The notes: generated by a model not told the origin, from the sequence alone. Positions 1-9,561 are shown, numbered from the stretch's first letter. The stretch: 64,000 bases of DNA from CAWJLE01 sp963843645 (GCA_963843645.1 CAWJLE010000003.1:992001-1056000), one strand, 5' to 3'. Made by a program: numbers and translations.

Positions 1-628
1 CTGTACGGGGCGCGTGTGAGCCTGATCGTCGGCGTGATGGCGAACGCCCTGGCGGTGGCCCTCGGCACGCTGATTGGCGCGGTCGCCGGGTACTTCGGCA
101 ACCCACTTCGAGACTCTCCTGATGCGTTTCACCGATATCATGATGGCCTTTCCGACGCTGCTGCTGGCCATGACCCTGACGGCCATCCTCAAGCCAAGCA
201 TGTGGATCATCATCGTGGTCATCGGCCTGGTGTACTGGACGTGGATCGCCCGAGTGGTTTACGGGCAGGTCGTCTCGCTCCGCTATCGCGATTTCGTGAT
301 GGCGTCGCGGGCGGTGGGCGCGAAGCGCGGATACACGCTGACTCGTCACATTCTGCCACAGCTCACGTCCCACCATCATCGTTTGGAGCACGCTCGGCAT
401 CGCGACGAACGTGATGCTGGAGGCCAGCTTGAGCTACCTGGGAATCGGCGTGCAGCCGCCCACGCCAAGCTGGGGCGGCATGATCCAGCAGGGCCAGTCG
501 TTCTACCGCGTGGCGCCCTGGTTGGTGATCTTCCCCGGTCTGATGATCATGATCACCATTTTTCGTTCAATCTGCTGGGTGACGGGCTGCGCGATGCGCT
601 CGACCCCACCCAGCGCGGGAGGTTCTGA
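1..628 (+). CDS. ABC transporter permease, DppC/OppC type (5' truncated, frameshifted)
   Basis: Inner-membrane permease of a peptide/nickel-type ABC importer; its start lies before the window. Three reading frames must be joined, with breaks near 108, 365 and 565. The joined protein shows the family's typical features: a membrane segment near the start (VGVMANALAVALGTLIGAVA), the cytoplasmic coupling loop with YRDFVMASRAVGAKR, then MLEASLSYLGIGVQPPTPSW, and the normal C-terminus GDGLRDALDPTQRGRF. Because the far C-terminus is intact, the breaks look like assembly indels rather than decay. The partner permease begins 4 bases after the stop. The order C then B is the reverse of the common dpp/opp order. 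Family assignment is firm; the substrate is unknown. Confidence 0.8.
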
Positions 629-631
629 CCT

Positions 632-1576
632 ATGTGGGCCTTTCTCGCTCGACGTATCGTGCAGTCGGTGCCGGTTCTCATTGGCATTTCGTTCATCACG
701 TTCGTGTTGATATACTACCTGCCCGCCGACCCGGCCCGGATGTACGCCGGTCCCAGTGCAAAGCCGGAGGTCGTGACCCGCATTCGTCACGAATTGGGGC
801 TCGATCAGCCGCTGTGGATCCAATACGGCAGGTACATGGAGCGCATGTTGCACGGCGACCTGGGCTTCTCGTACCGGAAACAGGTTGCGGTCACCACGCT
901 GCTCCTCAGCCGCATCCCGTACACGCTGGCGCTGATCTTCGGGGGTGTGTTCGTAGAGCTGCTCATCGGCCTGACCGTGGGCATCGCCTCGGCGATCGGG
1001 CGCGGGCGATGGATGGACCGGGTCGGGATGTTCATCGCGCTCCTGGGCGTGTCCACGCCACCGTTCTGGCTGGGACTGCTGCTGCTCTACTGGTTCGGAT
1101 TCCTCATCCCGATCTTCCCGCTCAGCGGCGCGAGCTCGCCGTTGAGCATCGTGCTGCCCGCCTTCTCCGCCGGCCTGGGCGGGGCGGCCTGGTACGCTCG
1201 CATGACCCGCTCCAGCATGCTGGACGTCCTGTCCAATGATTACGTGCGCACGGCGCGCAGCAAAGGTCTGCGCGACTTCTGGGTCATCGCACGCCACGTC
1301 ATGCCCAACGCGCTGAACCCGATCATCACCATGGCCGGCATGGACATTCCGTGGTTCATCGGCGGAGTGGTGCTGGTCGAGCGCGTCTTCAACTGGCCCG
1401 GTGTGGGTCGCATGGCCGTGGAAGCCATCGAAACCGTCGACGTTCCTTTGATTCTCGGCACGGTAATCTTCACCGCGCTCATGGTTGTGGTCAGCGGCCT
1501 GCTCATCGACGTCGTGCAAGGCCTCGTCGATCCGCGCATCCGCCGCGCGGCGCAGTCCATGGACACGGCTTACTAG
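632..1576 (+). CDS. ABC transporter permease, DppB/OppB type
   Basis: Second permease of the peptide/nickel-type importer, 314 residues, the usual length. It starts with the short MWAFLARRIVQSVPVLIGIS leader helix typical of DppB. The periplasmic part contains LGLDQPLWIQYGRYMERMLH and DLGFSYR, and the EAA coupling loop lies around residues 205-230 (YVRTARSKGLRDFWVIARHV). About six membrane segments are visible. The gene sits 4 bases after the dppC-like gene, so the two are surely cotranscribed. No ATPase or binding-protein gene is in the window, so those presumably lie upstream. An amidase gene follows, which suggests uptake of an amide or short peptide, but this is inference. Confidence 0.93.
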   Translation: MWAFLARRIVQSVPVLIGISFITFVLIYYLPADPARMYAGPSAKPEVVTRIRHELGLDQPLWIQYGRYMERMLHGDLGFSYRKQVAVTTLLLSRIPYTLALIFGGVFVELLIGLTVGIASAIGRGRWMDRVGMFIALLGVSTPPFWLGLLLLYWFGFLIPIFPLSGASSPLSIVLPAFSAGLGGAAWYARMTRSSMLDVLSNDYVRTARSKGLRDFWVIARHVMPNALNPIITMAGMDIPWFIGGVVLVERVFNWPGVGRMAVEAIETVDVPLILGTVIFTALMVVVSGLLIDVVQGLVDPRIRRAAQSMDTAY

Positions 1577-1583
1577 GAAATGA

Positions 1584-1709
1584 AGCGTGAGGCGTGATAC
1601 GTAAGGCGTATTACGCATCGGCCGGGTCTTCATCAAGCGCAACGAATCACGCACTCCCACATTACGCATTGCGAATTACGCCCCACGAATCACGCATTAC
1701 GCATCACGG
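1584..1709. repeat. Cluster of ACGCATTACGC-type short repeats
   Basis: The spacer between the permease and the amidase is built largely of variants of one degenerate unit. GCGTGATACGTAAGGCG and GTATTACGCATCG occur at the left. AATCACGCA, ATTACGCATTGCGAATTACG and AATCACGCATTACGCATCAC occur at the right. The left copies are partly the reverse complement of the right ones, so the spacer can fold. The units resemble short repeated sequences known from intergenic regions of filamentous phototrophs such as cyanobacteria and Chloroflexi. The last copy ends at the amidase ribosome binding site (GGAGG at about 1708-1712). Confidence 0.6.
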
Positions 1710-1719
1710 AGGTAACATC

Positions 1720-2657
1720 ATGGCGACGTATCACCTGGACGACACTCAACCCCACGCATTTTGGGACCAATCCCTTGCGCCGCGGCTGCGGATAAAACCG
1801 GGCGACACTGTGGTGTTCGACACCTTGGAAGCGTCCTCGAATCAGATCACGCCGACCTCAACCACTGAGGTGCTGAACTCGCTGAGCTTCGACCCCATCC
1901 ACCCACTGACCGGCCCTGTCTATGTGGAAGGTGCAGAGCCCGGTGACGCACTGGAGGTCGAGATCGTCAGTCTCGACCACAAAGGCTGGGGCTGGAGCGC
2001 GGTCATTCCCGGCTTCGGCCTGCTGGCGGACGACTTCCTGCAGCCATATCTGCATCATTTCAGGCTCGAAGACGACGAGTGCTGGTTCAGCCCAGAAATC
2101 TGCATCCCCTACGAGCCGTTCTGTGGCACGATGGGTGTGGCGCCGCGCGATCCGGGGCGCGTCGATACGATACCGCCGCGTGAAAATGGCGGCAACCTGG
2201 ACATCCGCCACCTGACCCCTGGCGCCCGCGTTTTCTTTCCGGTCCTCGTGCCCGGAGCGCTGTTCTCGTGCGGTGACTGCCACTCCGCGCAAGGCGACGG
2301 AGAAGTCAACGGCTGCGCGATCGAATCGGCGATGACCGTCACGCTTGCGGTTTAACCTGGCCAAAGCAGCGAACCTGCCCGATCTGCAGTTCATCACCCC
2401 GCCCGGCAAGAAGCTGACGGTGGCGGATGAGGCCGGCTACTATGTCACCAACGCCAACGGTCCCGATCTGTTCCAGGATGCCCAGCAGGCGATTCGCTAC
2501 ATGATCGACTCACCTGGCTGTTCGCCGGGGTCTTTCGCGCGAGCAGGCCTACACCCTGTGCGGCGCCGCCGTGGATTTCAAGATCAGTCAGATCGTGGAC
2601 GCGCCCAACTACAGCGTCTCCGCCTACCTCCCGCTGAGCATCTTCGTGAAGCCCTGA
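1720..2657 (+). CDS. Acetamidase/formamidase family protein (frameshifted)
   Basis: Cytoplasmic amidase of the FmdA_AmdA family, which hydrolyses formamide, acetamide or related short amides to ammonia and the acid. The start ATG at 1720 follows GGAGG by 7 bases. Family marks are HPLTGPVYVEGAEPGDALEV, the GWGWSAVIPGFG segment, EICIPYEPFCGTMGVAP, and CGDCHSAQGDGEVNGCAIES, which carries the metal/active-site Asp, His and Glu region. The frame must change near 2340 and near 2510. After the second change the protein ends LSREQAYTLCGAAVDFKIS and PLSIFVKP, as in full-length members (about 310 residues). It lies downstream of the ABC permeases with the repeat cluster between them and could act on the imported compound. 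Confidence 0.85.
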
Positions 2658-2675
2658 TCGTCTCCTCGTACACGA

Positions 2676-4755
2676 TCAAAGGCCTGCTCCCTCGAAGAAG
2701 CAGGCCTTTCGTTTTGGGTCACCCCGCTCCGGCATCGGGTAACAGCCGCAAGGCGCTAGCGTGAAATGGGCGGACTTATGTCCGTGGCGTTGCTCTCGCC
2801 CAGGTGATTCCACTGGTCGCCGCGACGCTCCGAACAAGCCACGTCCCAGGAATCGATCGGGCAGCGCCCGTAACGGCTCGCCCACACGAAGGGAGCGCGC
2901 TGGGGCCACAATTCGCCGCAGCGGCTCGGCCAGATACTGCTGTCCGTCGCACGCGCCGTGCACGTCCACGGTCACACTCCCGGACGTTTGAGCGCCGTCG
3001 GGAAGCAGCGCGGTCAGGGCGAACGTCGTGCTGCACAACTGGACCGTCTGCTGGAAGTAGTTGTCGACGACCGCCTGACCGTTGACCCAGGCTGCCTGTA
3101 CATTCTGCACGCTGGCTTGAATAGTCACCGAATCGTCGGCGTTGACGTCCGTCGAACGGGCCAAAATGCCGAGAACAGGCGCCTGCCGCAGAGGAGGAGC
3201 CGCCCGCCACCTGGATGACGACCGTTGCGTGCGGGCCGAATGCCGCACCCGCCGCGTTGACCAGCTGCCAGCTGTCCTGGTATCCGCTGGGCATCGTCGG
3301 TGCAACCAGCGGGACGGTCACGTCCATGGTACCGCCCGGCGGCGTCGATGCAACGGCTTCCTGTGGCTCCGCGCCCATCGCATTCCCGCCAAAAAAACCC
3401 AGGCGATAGCCGGCTCCCCACGTGCACGTCCCAACGTTGCGAAAACGCCACGTCTTGTTCAGCAACGCCTCTGGAGCGACCAGGGTATTGTCCGGAATGG
3501 TCACGTCGCCGACGAACGTGGCGATGTCAGTGCAGGCCGGAGCGCCCGACCATGATGCCACGGCTGGCTGAGTTGGAGCGACGACGGGCACCCGCATCAC
3601 TGCGGGCTGCGTCGGCTCGACGTTGGGCCCCGCGGTGATCGCCGCTACGACCCACATTTCCACCTCACCGTCGATGCTCCCCACGGCAAGAATCGCTCCA
3701 TCCGGACTGAAGGTCAGGCTGGCCACTCCCTTCGAGTTGTTCAGCATAGCGAGGACCTTGCCGTCCGCAACACTGCGCACGAACACGCTGCCGTCGTGCG
3801 AGCCCGAGGCGAGGATGGAATCGTCCGGGGAGAATTCCAAAGCAGTGACCGTGCTGCCTTGCCCACTCCACGTCTGTACGAGTTTCCCAGTGTTGGCGTC
3901 CAGCAGGCGGACGAGGCCATCGCCGGAGCCAAAGGCAAGCAGCGACCCGCTGTGGCTGAACGAGACCACGGGCACCCCACCGCTGTCGTCGAAGATAGAA
4001 CTGGTGCTGAAATCGCCGTCGACCTGCCACATGTGGATCGAACCGTCAACGCCACCTGAGGCCACGAGCGATTCATCTGGCGAGAACGCCACACTGCGAA
4101 CGGCCCCCCGGTGCCCCTTCAGCGCGCGGACGAGCTCGCCGTCCGCCGTGCGCCGCAGCCGAACACCGCCGTCAGCCGATCCGGAGGCCAGCATCACACC
4201 ATCAGGGGAATACGCCAGGCTGTTCACCGCGTCCTGCCTGTCTCCGAGCGCCTGGCTAAGTCGCCCCGTCGCGTGAAGGTCCCAGACCTGGATCGTGTCC
4301 GTGTACGAGCCGGAGGCAATCGTGTTGCCGTTCGGCGCGTAAGCCAGTGCGGTAACCGGGCCGCCGGTGTCGACGAAATCCCTGAGGCGCACGGTTCGAG
4401 CGTCCACCGAGCAGATGACCACGCCGAACGGCGTGCCGACGGCCAATGCCTCCCCGGCCGGCGAGTAGGCGACCAGGCTCGCGCCGGTCTGATCGAGAGC
4501 CGGCGCCATCGAGGAGATGCCATCCATCTGCGGATAGAACCTGAGGATCGGTGTAAGGGCGCGCGACACACCGGAAATCGCCTGCGGCGTTGGCCAGGGG
4601 GAGACGCCCGGCGCTCGCGCCTGAATGATAGTCACGACCGCGAACAGAAGAGCAGCGAATACAGCGATCAGCGTGAACAGCGCCAGAGGGACACGCCTGA
4701 GTTGGCGCTTCGGACGAACAAAACTGGCAACGTTAAAAGAACGATAGGCTTTCAT
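2676..4755 (-). CDS. Exported WD40 beta-propeller / NBR1-Ig-like protein A (frameshifted)
   Basis: The start ATG at 4755 has GGAGG about 10 bases before it. An N-terminal membrane segment at residues 23-45 (VPLALFTLIAVFAALLFAVV) exports or anchors the protein. A linker with RFYPQMDG follows, then a seven-bladed WD40 propeller (about residues 60-370; blades such as VNSLAYSPDGVMLASGSADG). An NBR1-type Ig-like domain follows (about 398-517; NKTWRFRNVGTCTWGAGYRL). After a frame change near 3185 comes a second Ig-like domain (VTIQASVQNVQAAWVNGQAV) with a Cys near each end (QLCSTTF, HGACDG). Homology ends near 2955. The stop is uncertain: the frame runs to 2676 but the tail has no recognisable domain, so another indel is likely. 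No enzymatic motif is seen; a binding or scaffold role outside the cell is inferred. Three paralogues are in this window. Confidence 0.82.
2678..2714 (+). terminator. Rho-independent terminator after the amidase
   Basis: An 11-bp perfect stem AAAGGCCTGCT / AGCAGGCCTTT with a 10-base loop, followed by CGTTTT. It lies 20 bases after the amidase stop. It is roughly symmetric, so it may also stop transcription arriving from the opposite-strand WD40 gene. Confidence 0.8.
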
Positions 4756-5120
4756 TCGCGTCCAACCTCCGGATGCTGCCTTGCCGTCGCATCCCACGTG
4801 ATCGGATGTCGTCGGCCAGATAAGGTCGGGTGATCCCCGAGGCGCTGGAGCAGGGTGGACCCACGACAACACCAGCCCGACGGCCGGGAGAATTCGCGCT
4901 CGAACGGCGGACGTTCCCCGCCGCGCGTTCGCGCGTCGATGCTGTAATTGAGTTTAGCATATGAATCTGAAATACTGATGGAAAAACGCGGAAGGAATTG
5001 TGTAAGCTCAGCATGAGGTGGCTGGGTCGAGCGCATTTCCGGAACATGTGGTAGTATGCTATCTCGTCAACGTGTGTCGCTTCAAATCACGCATACTGTC
5101 AGGAGGTCGACGCGATTCGA

Positions 5121-7508
5121 ATGACGGGGTCTCACACTCTGCTCGATCAATTCACTACGGACTGCCGCGCTGCGCTCGACGCCCTGCGGCAAACGCAGCG
5201 ACCCGACGACAACGACCAGGCGCTCCTCTACCTCATCTGGTGGATAGTGCGACGTTATGTCGATCTGATTCCAGGCCTCGCGGACCCGTCCCTGCACCCC
5301 GAAGATCCGATTGGAGCGCCACGGATGGAGCTCTTCGCGTTTCTGGACAAATACACCTTCGCCGTTGTCGAGCCTGCATCAACCGATCCTGTCACCGGCA
5401 TTGACCTGGAGATGGTCGGCCGTGTGTGCGAGCTGCTTTCGGGCACGCCCGAGGTCACACGCAGCCGCGCCGAGGGTGGCATCTTCTACACGCCACGCGC
5501 GGAGATCGACCTGATGTCACGCCTCGCACTGGCGGATTGGCTGGCCGGCCGGATAGGCCACGAGCATCGAGCGGCGCTGAACGCCTTGGTGTTTGACGCT
5601 GGCGAGCGCGAGGAAGCGACCGCAGACGCCGCCCTGGCCGCGCGCGGGTTGTGGCCGGCGGTCGACGGCCTTCTCCGCGACGTCACGGTCGTCGATCCGG
5701 CCTGTGGCTCCGGCGCATTTCTCATAGGGGTGTTTCGCCTGCTGGACCGCCTGCGCGCCCGCGCAGCGAACCAGCTCGGACAGGCAGAGCGCGCCATGGC
5801 GCGGCGCGCCCGCATCGTCGCATGCAGCCTGTATGGGGCGGACACGAAAGCGTGGGCAGTGGAGATCGCCCGCCTGCGCCTCCGCCTGGCCTGCCTTACC
5901 GGCCTCGAGAAAGCTGCGAACGAGCTGTCACCCGCTCCCAGAGTCCGTCTCGCCGACACTCTGCTAGATCGAGATGCCTTCGGTGAACGGCGCGAATTCG
6001 ACATCGTGATCGGCAACCCGCCGTACGTGCGACAGGAATCAATCCGCGACCCGCGCGGCTCGTCGGTGTCGAGCGCGCCCGACCGCCACGCCTACAAGTC
6101 GAGCCTGGCGACTTCAGTTTATGTCGACTGGCCGCTGAGCTTCGGCCACGATCCGAACCTGAGTCGGGCCAGCCGGCCACTCAACTTAAAGAGTGACCTG
6201 TACGTCTACTTCTACTTTCGTGGTCTGTCGTTGGTCAAGCCAGGCGGCGTGCTGTGCTTCATCACGTCCAATGCCTGGCTCGACGTCAGCTACGGTCGCA
6301 ACCTGCAGGAGTTCCTGCTGATGCACGGTGAAGTCCGGTGGGTCATCGAGAACGCGGTGCAGCGATCCTTCACTGGCGCGGACGTGAACACGGCCATCGT
6401 CTTGCTGGGGCCTGCACGGGACTCTGCGCCCGCCCAACCTGACGCAGCGTTCCACGACGCGGACCGCCGCCTGACCCGTTTCCTCACCTTCACAGTGCCC
6501 TTCGAGCGGGCGCAGAGCGCTGACCTGTGGACGGAGATTCAGTCCGCAACCGCACGCTGCACGACGTCCGCTTATCGCGTCTTCCCGATCGTTCAAGCAG
6601 ACCTGCGGTGTGCGCGTCATAGCAAAAGTGGAAGATGGGGCGGGCTGTACCTGCGCGCTCCGGACGTATTCTGGACGCTTCTGGAACGCTGTGGTGACGC
6701 GCTCGTCCGCCTGGGCGACCTGGCCGAGGTTCGATTCGGGGTGAAAACGGGCGCCAATTCTTTCTTCTACCTGGACCAGGGCCAGGCCGACGAATGGGGC
6801 ATCGAGCCGCAATTTCTGGCCCCATTTCTGTTCTCGTTCAAGGAAGTGCCGAAATACGAGGTCGAGCCGTCAGCCCTGCGCCGAAAGATCTTCGTCTGTC
6901 GCCGGTCCAAATCGGACCTGGCCGCACGCGGCTGTTTGGGAGCGCTGCGTTACATCGCCGCAGGCGAGGCTCAGGGCTTCCACCGGCGGCCGTCCGTTCG
7001 GGATCGCCTGCTGTGGTATGCGCTCCCCGAACAGAAGCCGGCGGATTTTGTGTCGAATCGATTCCTGGGCGAACGGTTTGGCTTTCCCTGGGTCGGGGGC
7101 GACGTCCTGGTGTGCGACGTGTTCTTCTGCGGGCGCTTTCGCGACGAGCCGGCCTCGATCGGCGCGGCGTTACTGAATTCGTCGGTGGCCTATCTCTCCG
7201 CGGAGGTCAACGCCCGCAAGACCTACGGGATCGGCGTGGCATACCTGTACGGACCGGAAATCAACGGCGTTCTTCTACCGAAGCCGGAGCTCTTCGACTT
7301 CGGCGCTCGTATGGCCCTGGCTGACGCCTTCATGCATATGAGACGGCGACGAATCGAGAAGCTCTCCGCCGAGATGAATCAGCCCGACCGGCGAGCGCTA
7401 GACGAGATCGTCTTCGATGCGCTGGGCCTGACGTCCGGCGAACGTGACGCGGTCCGTCGCTCGCTCGTGGACCTCGTGTCATCCCGGCTGAAGAAGGCCC
7501 GTACGTAG
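5121..7508 (+). CDS. N6-adenine DNA methyltransferase (Eco57I/TaqI-like)
   Basis: A 795-residue class I SAM-dependent DNA methylase. Motif I VVDPACGSGAFL is at about residues 190-201, with the SAM-binding Asp at 192. The catalytic motif IV is IVIGNPPYVRQ, with its Asn at 299. GGIFYTPRAEIDLM is the usual segment just before the SAM domain. The C-terminal third (about 500-795) looks like a TaqI-type target-recognition domain (VRFGVKTGANSFFYLDQG, AYLSAEVNARKTYGIGVAY). The N-terminal 120 residues are helical with no visible PD-(D/E)XK nuclease motif, and no restriction gene lies beside it. It therefore looks like an orphan methylase or a reduced type IIG enzyme. AGGAGGTCG lies about 12 bases before the ATG. 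Known for the family: it marks adenines in a specific sequence. Confidence 0.88.
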   Translation: MTGSHTLLDQFTTDCRAALDALRQTQRPDDNDQALLYLIWWIVRRYVDLIPGLADPSLHPEDPIGAPRMELFAFLDKYTFAVVEPASTDPVTGIDLEMVGRVCELLSGTPEVTRSRAEGGIFYTPRAEIDLMSRLALADWLAGRIGHEHRAALNALVFDAGEREEATADAALAARGLWPAVDGLLRDVTVVDPACGSGAFLIGVFRLLDRLRARAANQLGQAERAMARRARIVACSLYGADTKAWAVEIARLRLRLACLTGLEKAANELSPAPRVRLADTLLDRDAFGERREFDIVIGNPPYVRQESIRDPRGSSVSSAPDRHAYKSSLATSVYVDWPLSFGHDPNLSRASRPLNLKSDLYVYFYFRGLSLVKPGGVLCFITSNAWLDVSYGRNLQEFLLMHGEVRWVIENAVQRSFTGADVNTAIVLLGPARDSAPAQPDAAFHDADRRLTRFLTFTVPFERAQSADLWTEIQSATARCTTSAYRVFPIVQADLRCARHSKSGRWGGLYLRAPDVFWTLLERCGDALVRLGDLAEVRFGVKTGANSFFYLDQGQADEWGIEPQFLAPFLFSFKEVPKYEVEPSALRRKIFVCRRSKSDLAARGCLGALRYIAAGEAQGFHRRPSVRDRLLWYALPEQKPADFVSNRFLGERFGFPWVGGDVLVCDVFFCGRFRDEPASIGAALLNSSVAYLSAEVNARKTYGIGVAYLYGPEINGVLLPKPELFDFGARMALADAFMHMRRRRIEKLSAEMNQPDRRALDEIVFDALGLTSGERDAVRRSLVDLVSSRLKKART

Positions 7509-7511
7509 GCA

Positions 7512-7541
7512 ACAAAAAGGGGCGCTAAGTCCACGCGCCCC
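7512..7541 (-). terminator. Rho-independent terminator after the OsmC gene
   Basis: Read on the minus strand: GGGGCGC, a 9-base loop, GCGCCCC, then TTTTTG. The 7-bp GC stem with a T run lies downstream of the osmC-like gene and also just after the methylase stop on the other strand, so it separates two convergent genes. Confidence 0.8.
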
Positions 7542-7576
7542 CCGCATTCTCGTTCCCCGGAGCGACTGCCCGAGCC

Positions 7577-8002
7577 TCAGGCCTCGAGTGTCGCTGTCAT
7601 CGTGATCTTGGTGTTCAGCAGTCGAGCAATCGGGCAGCCCGTTTCCGCTTCATGAGCCGCCTTATCAAACGCAGCTTTGTCGGCGCCCGGCACCCTCGCT
7701 TTCGTATCCAGGTGGATCTCAGTCGTCGTCCATTTTCCATCAACCTGCTCCAGCGTCAGGGTGGCCGTCGTCTGGACGCTCTCGGGCTTCAGCCCGGCCG
7801 CCGCCAATCTTGCCGACAAGTCCATGGAGAAGCAACCTGCGTGCGCTGCCGCGACCAATTCCTCCGGGTTTGTGCCCGGCGCGCTTTCGAAACGAGTGCT
7901 GAACGAAAACGGCGTGTTCATCAGAACCTTGGTGTCGGTCGACATAGTTCCTTTGCCGCTCTTAAGGTCACCGGTCCAAACGGCAGAAGCTTTGCGTTTC
8001 AT
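7577..8002 (-). CDS. OsmC-family peroxiredoxin-like protein
   Basis: A 141-residue OsmC/Ohr-family protein that reduces organic hydroperoxides with a pair of cysteines in the cytoplasm. The two catalytic cysteines are Cys57 (AAAHAGCFSMDLS) and Cys123 (EAETGCPIARLL); their spacing matches E. coli OsmC. The start ATG at 8002 is preceded by AAGGAGGGA, which rules out the longer in-frame opening. The N-terminus MKRKASAVWTGDLKSGKG is standard for OsmC rather than Ohr. It is a single-gene unit, ending in a terminator at 7512-7541, and it is divergent from the DUF5996 gene. Confidence 0.93.
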   Translation of the reverse strand: MKRKASAVWTGDLKSGKGTMSTDTKVLMNTPFSFSTRFESAPGTNPEELVAAAHAGCFSMDLSARLAAAGLKPESVQTTATLTLEQVDGKWTTTEIHLDTKARVPGADKAAFDKAAHEAETGCPIARLLNTKITMTATLEA

Positions 8003-8160
8003 AGTGTCCCTCCTTGAGATCGTTGTGAGTACAGTGCGCAACGCGGGCGAAATGACCGCTGGCATCCTCATGACCGCATCCGCGAAACCTGCTTCCAATA
8101 ATTATACACCCGGCCTGCAAATACCTGGCCCCGCCTAACGGTCTAACGTAGCTTTTTCCC

Positions 8161-8190
8161 TTGACATCAGGACAAACGATATCCTAAAAT
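8161..8190 (+). promoter_or_regulatory. Sigma70-type promoter for the DUF5996 gene
   Basis: Perfect -35 box TTGACA at 8161-8166, an 18-base spacer, and -10 box TAAAAT at 8185-8190. The predicted start of transcription is near 8197, giving a leader of about 33 bases before ATG 8230. Confidence 0.7.
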
Positions 8191-8229
8191 GAATCGGCGT
8201 AGGTATGTCTCGACTCATTGGGAGGAACC

Positions 8230-9201
8230 ATGTTTGAGAAGACTGTGACATTCGAACAGCGCTCGGCCACGGGAGTCTGGCCCGATCTGCCCCTGGACGC
8301 CTGGCGAGACACTTACACGACGCTGCATATGTGGACCCAGATCGTTGGCAAGATCAGGTTGGCTTTGGCTCCGGTCTGCAATCACTGGTGGCAGGTGCCG
8401 CTGTACGTCACGCCCCGCGGCCTGACGACTTCTTCCATGCCTTTTGGAACACGCACGTTTCAAATGGACTTCGACTTCATCGGTCACGAGCTGCGCGTCG
8501 AAACCGACGACGGGGCCCGTGGCTCGGTGGCTCTGGCCCCACGCACGGTCGCCGATTTCTACCGAGAGGTGATGTCTACTCTCCATTCTCTCGGAATCGA
8601 CGTTGCCATCTGGACCACTCCCGTGGAAGTAGCGGAGCGGATTCCATTCGAGCAGGACAACAGGCATTACGCGTACGATCGGGACTATGCCGAGCGATTC
8701 TGGCGGACGCTGGTCCAGGTCGACCGCGTCATGAAAGCGTTCCGCGGCCGCTTCGCCGGCAAAGTCAGCCCGGTGCACTTCTTCTGGGGGAGCTTCGACC
8801 TGGCGGTCACTCGCTTCTCCGGGCGTGTGGCGCCCGTACATCCGGGAGGGCCGAACGTGGCGAAATATGTCATGGAAGAAGCTTACTCGCACGAGTGCAG
8901 TTCTTGCGGCTTCTGGCCTGGCCTGGGTTTCGGCCGGCCGGCCTTCTACTCCTATGCCTATCCCGAGCCGCCGGGCATGAGAGACTCCCCCGTGAACCCG
9001 AAAGATGCGTTCTATGATCGGAGCATTGGGGAATTCATTCTACCCTACGACGCTGTTCGTGTTGCCCCGTCGCCTGATGAGGCCTTACTGTCCTTCTTCC
9101 AGAGCACCTACGAAGCAGCTGCAGACCTCGGCGACTGGGACCGCGGCACGCTGGAACGCGTCCAACGGCGCGCCGCGGTACAGCCCTCAGGCGGCGCGTA
9201 A
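8230..9201 (+). CDS. DUF5996 family protein
   Basis: A 323-residue soluble protein. The ATG at 8230 has GGGAGG 6 bases upstream. It matches the DUF5996 family as I know it: a WPDLPLDAWRDTYTTLHMWT start, KIRLALAPVCNHWWQVPLYV, a GLTTSSMPFG segment and DFIGHELRVETDDG. Further on come VHFFWGSFDLAVTRFSGR and the C-terminal FILPYDAVRVAPSPDEALL. No catalytic motif is known for the family. Conserved His, Trp and Asp residues (NHWW, HFFWGSFD) could bind a ligand or metal, but that is speculation. It has its own promoter at 8161-8190 and probably shares a transcript with the UBP zinc-finger gene 33 bases downstream. Confidence 0.85.
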   Translation: MFEKTVTFEQRSATGVWPDLPLDAWRDTYTTLHMWTQIVGKIRLALAPVCNHWWQVPLYVTPRGLTTSSMPFGTRTFQMDFDFIGHELRVETDDGARGSVALAPRTVADFYREVMSTLHSLGIDVAIWTTPVEVAERIPFEQDNRHYAYDRDYAERFWRTLVQVDRVMKAFRGRFAGKVSPVHFFWGSFDLAVTRFSGRVAPVHPGGPNVAKYVMEEAYSHECSSCGFWPGLGFGRPAFYSYAYPEPPGMRDSPVNPKDAFYDRSIGEFILPYDAVRVAPSPDEALLSFFQSTYEAAADLGDWDRGTLERVQRRAAVQPSGGA

Positions 9202-9234
9202 CCCGCACCTGCGTCACGAAAAGAGGAATTCGCA

Positions 9235-9489
9235 ATGACAAACTGCAGTCATCTGAATCAGATTCAGGACGTCACGCCCAGCGCCAAAGGTTGTGAGGAG
9301 TGCCTCAAAACCGGAGATTGGTGGGTGCATCTACGCATTTGCCTGATCTGCGGGCACGTCGGTTGCTGCGATCAGTCGCCCAATCGGCACGCGACGAAGC
9401 ACTTCCACGCTTTAGGTCATCCCATCGTGCAATCGTTCGAGCCGGGCGAAGACTGGCGATGGTGCTACGTCGACAAGGATTACGTCTGA
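9235..9489 (+). CDS. UBP-type zinc finger domain protein
   Basis: An 84-residue protein that is almost entirely one ZnF-UBP domain. Potential zinc ligands are Cys4, His6, Cys20, Cys23, Cys36, Cys39, Cys44 or Cys45, His52, His56, His58 and His62, in the order seen in eukaryotic UBP fingers (CEEC, CLICGHVGCC, HATKHFHALGHP). In eukaryotes this fold binds the free C-terminus of ubiquitin. Bacterial stand-alone copies are known but their ligand is not. AGAGGAA precedes the ATG. It follows the DUF5996 gene closely and ends in a strong terminator, so the two genes form a small transcription unit. Confidence 0.9.
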   Translation: MTNCSHLNQIQDVTPSAKGCEECLKTGDWWVHLRICLICGHVGCCDQSPNRHATKHFHALGHPIVQSFEPGEDWRWCYVDKDYV

Positions 9490-9532
9490 TCCATCGGCGC
9501 CGGGCGCGAGGCCCGGACCGAGATCAACCGCA

Positions 9533-9561
9533 AAAGCCTCCGGACCAAAACCGGAGGCTTT
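9533..9561 (+). terminator. Rho-independent terminator after the UBP zinc-finger gene
   Basis: An 11-bp perfect stem AAAGCCTCCGG / CCGGAGGCTTT with loop ACCAAAA. The stem itself ends in TTT and is followed by CGTCTT. Confidence 0.8.

Noticed and set aside
503..1669. Long open frame on the minus strand opposite the DppB-type permease
   Set aside because: Its protein is rich in His, Arg, Asp and Gln without any domain. It is the shadow of a GC-rich gene on the other strand.
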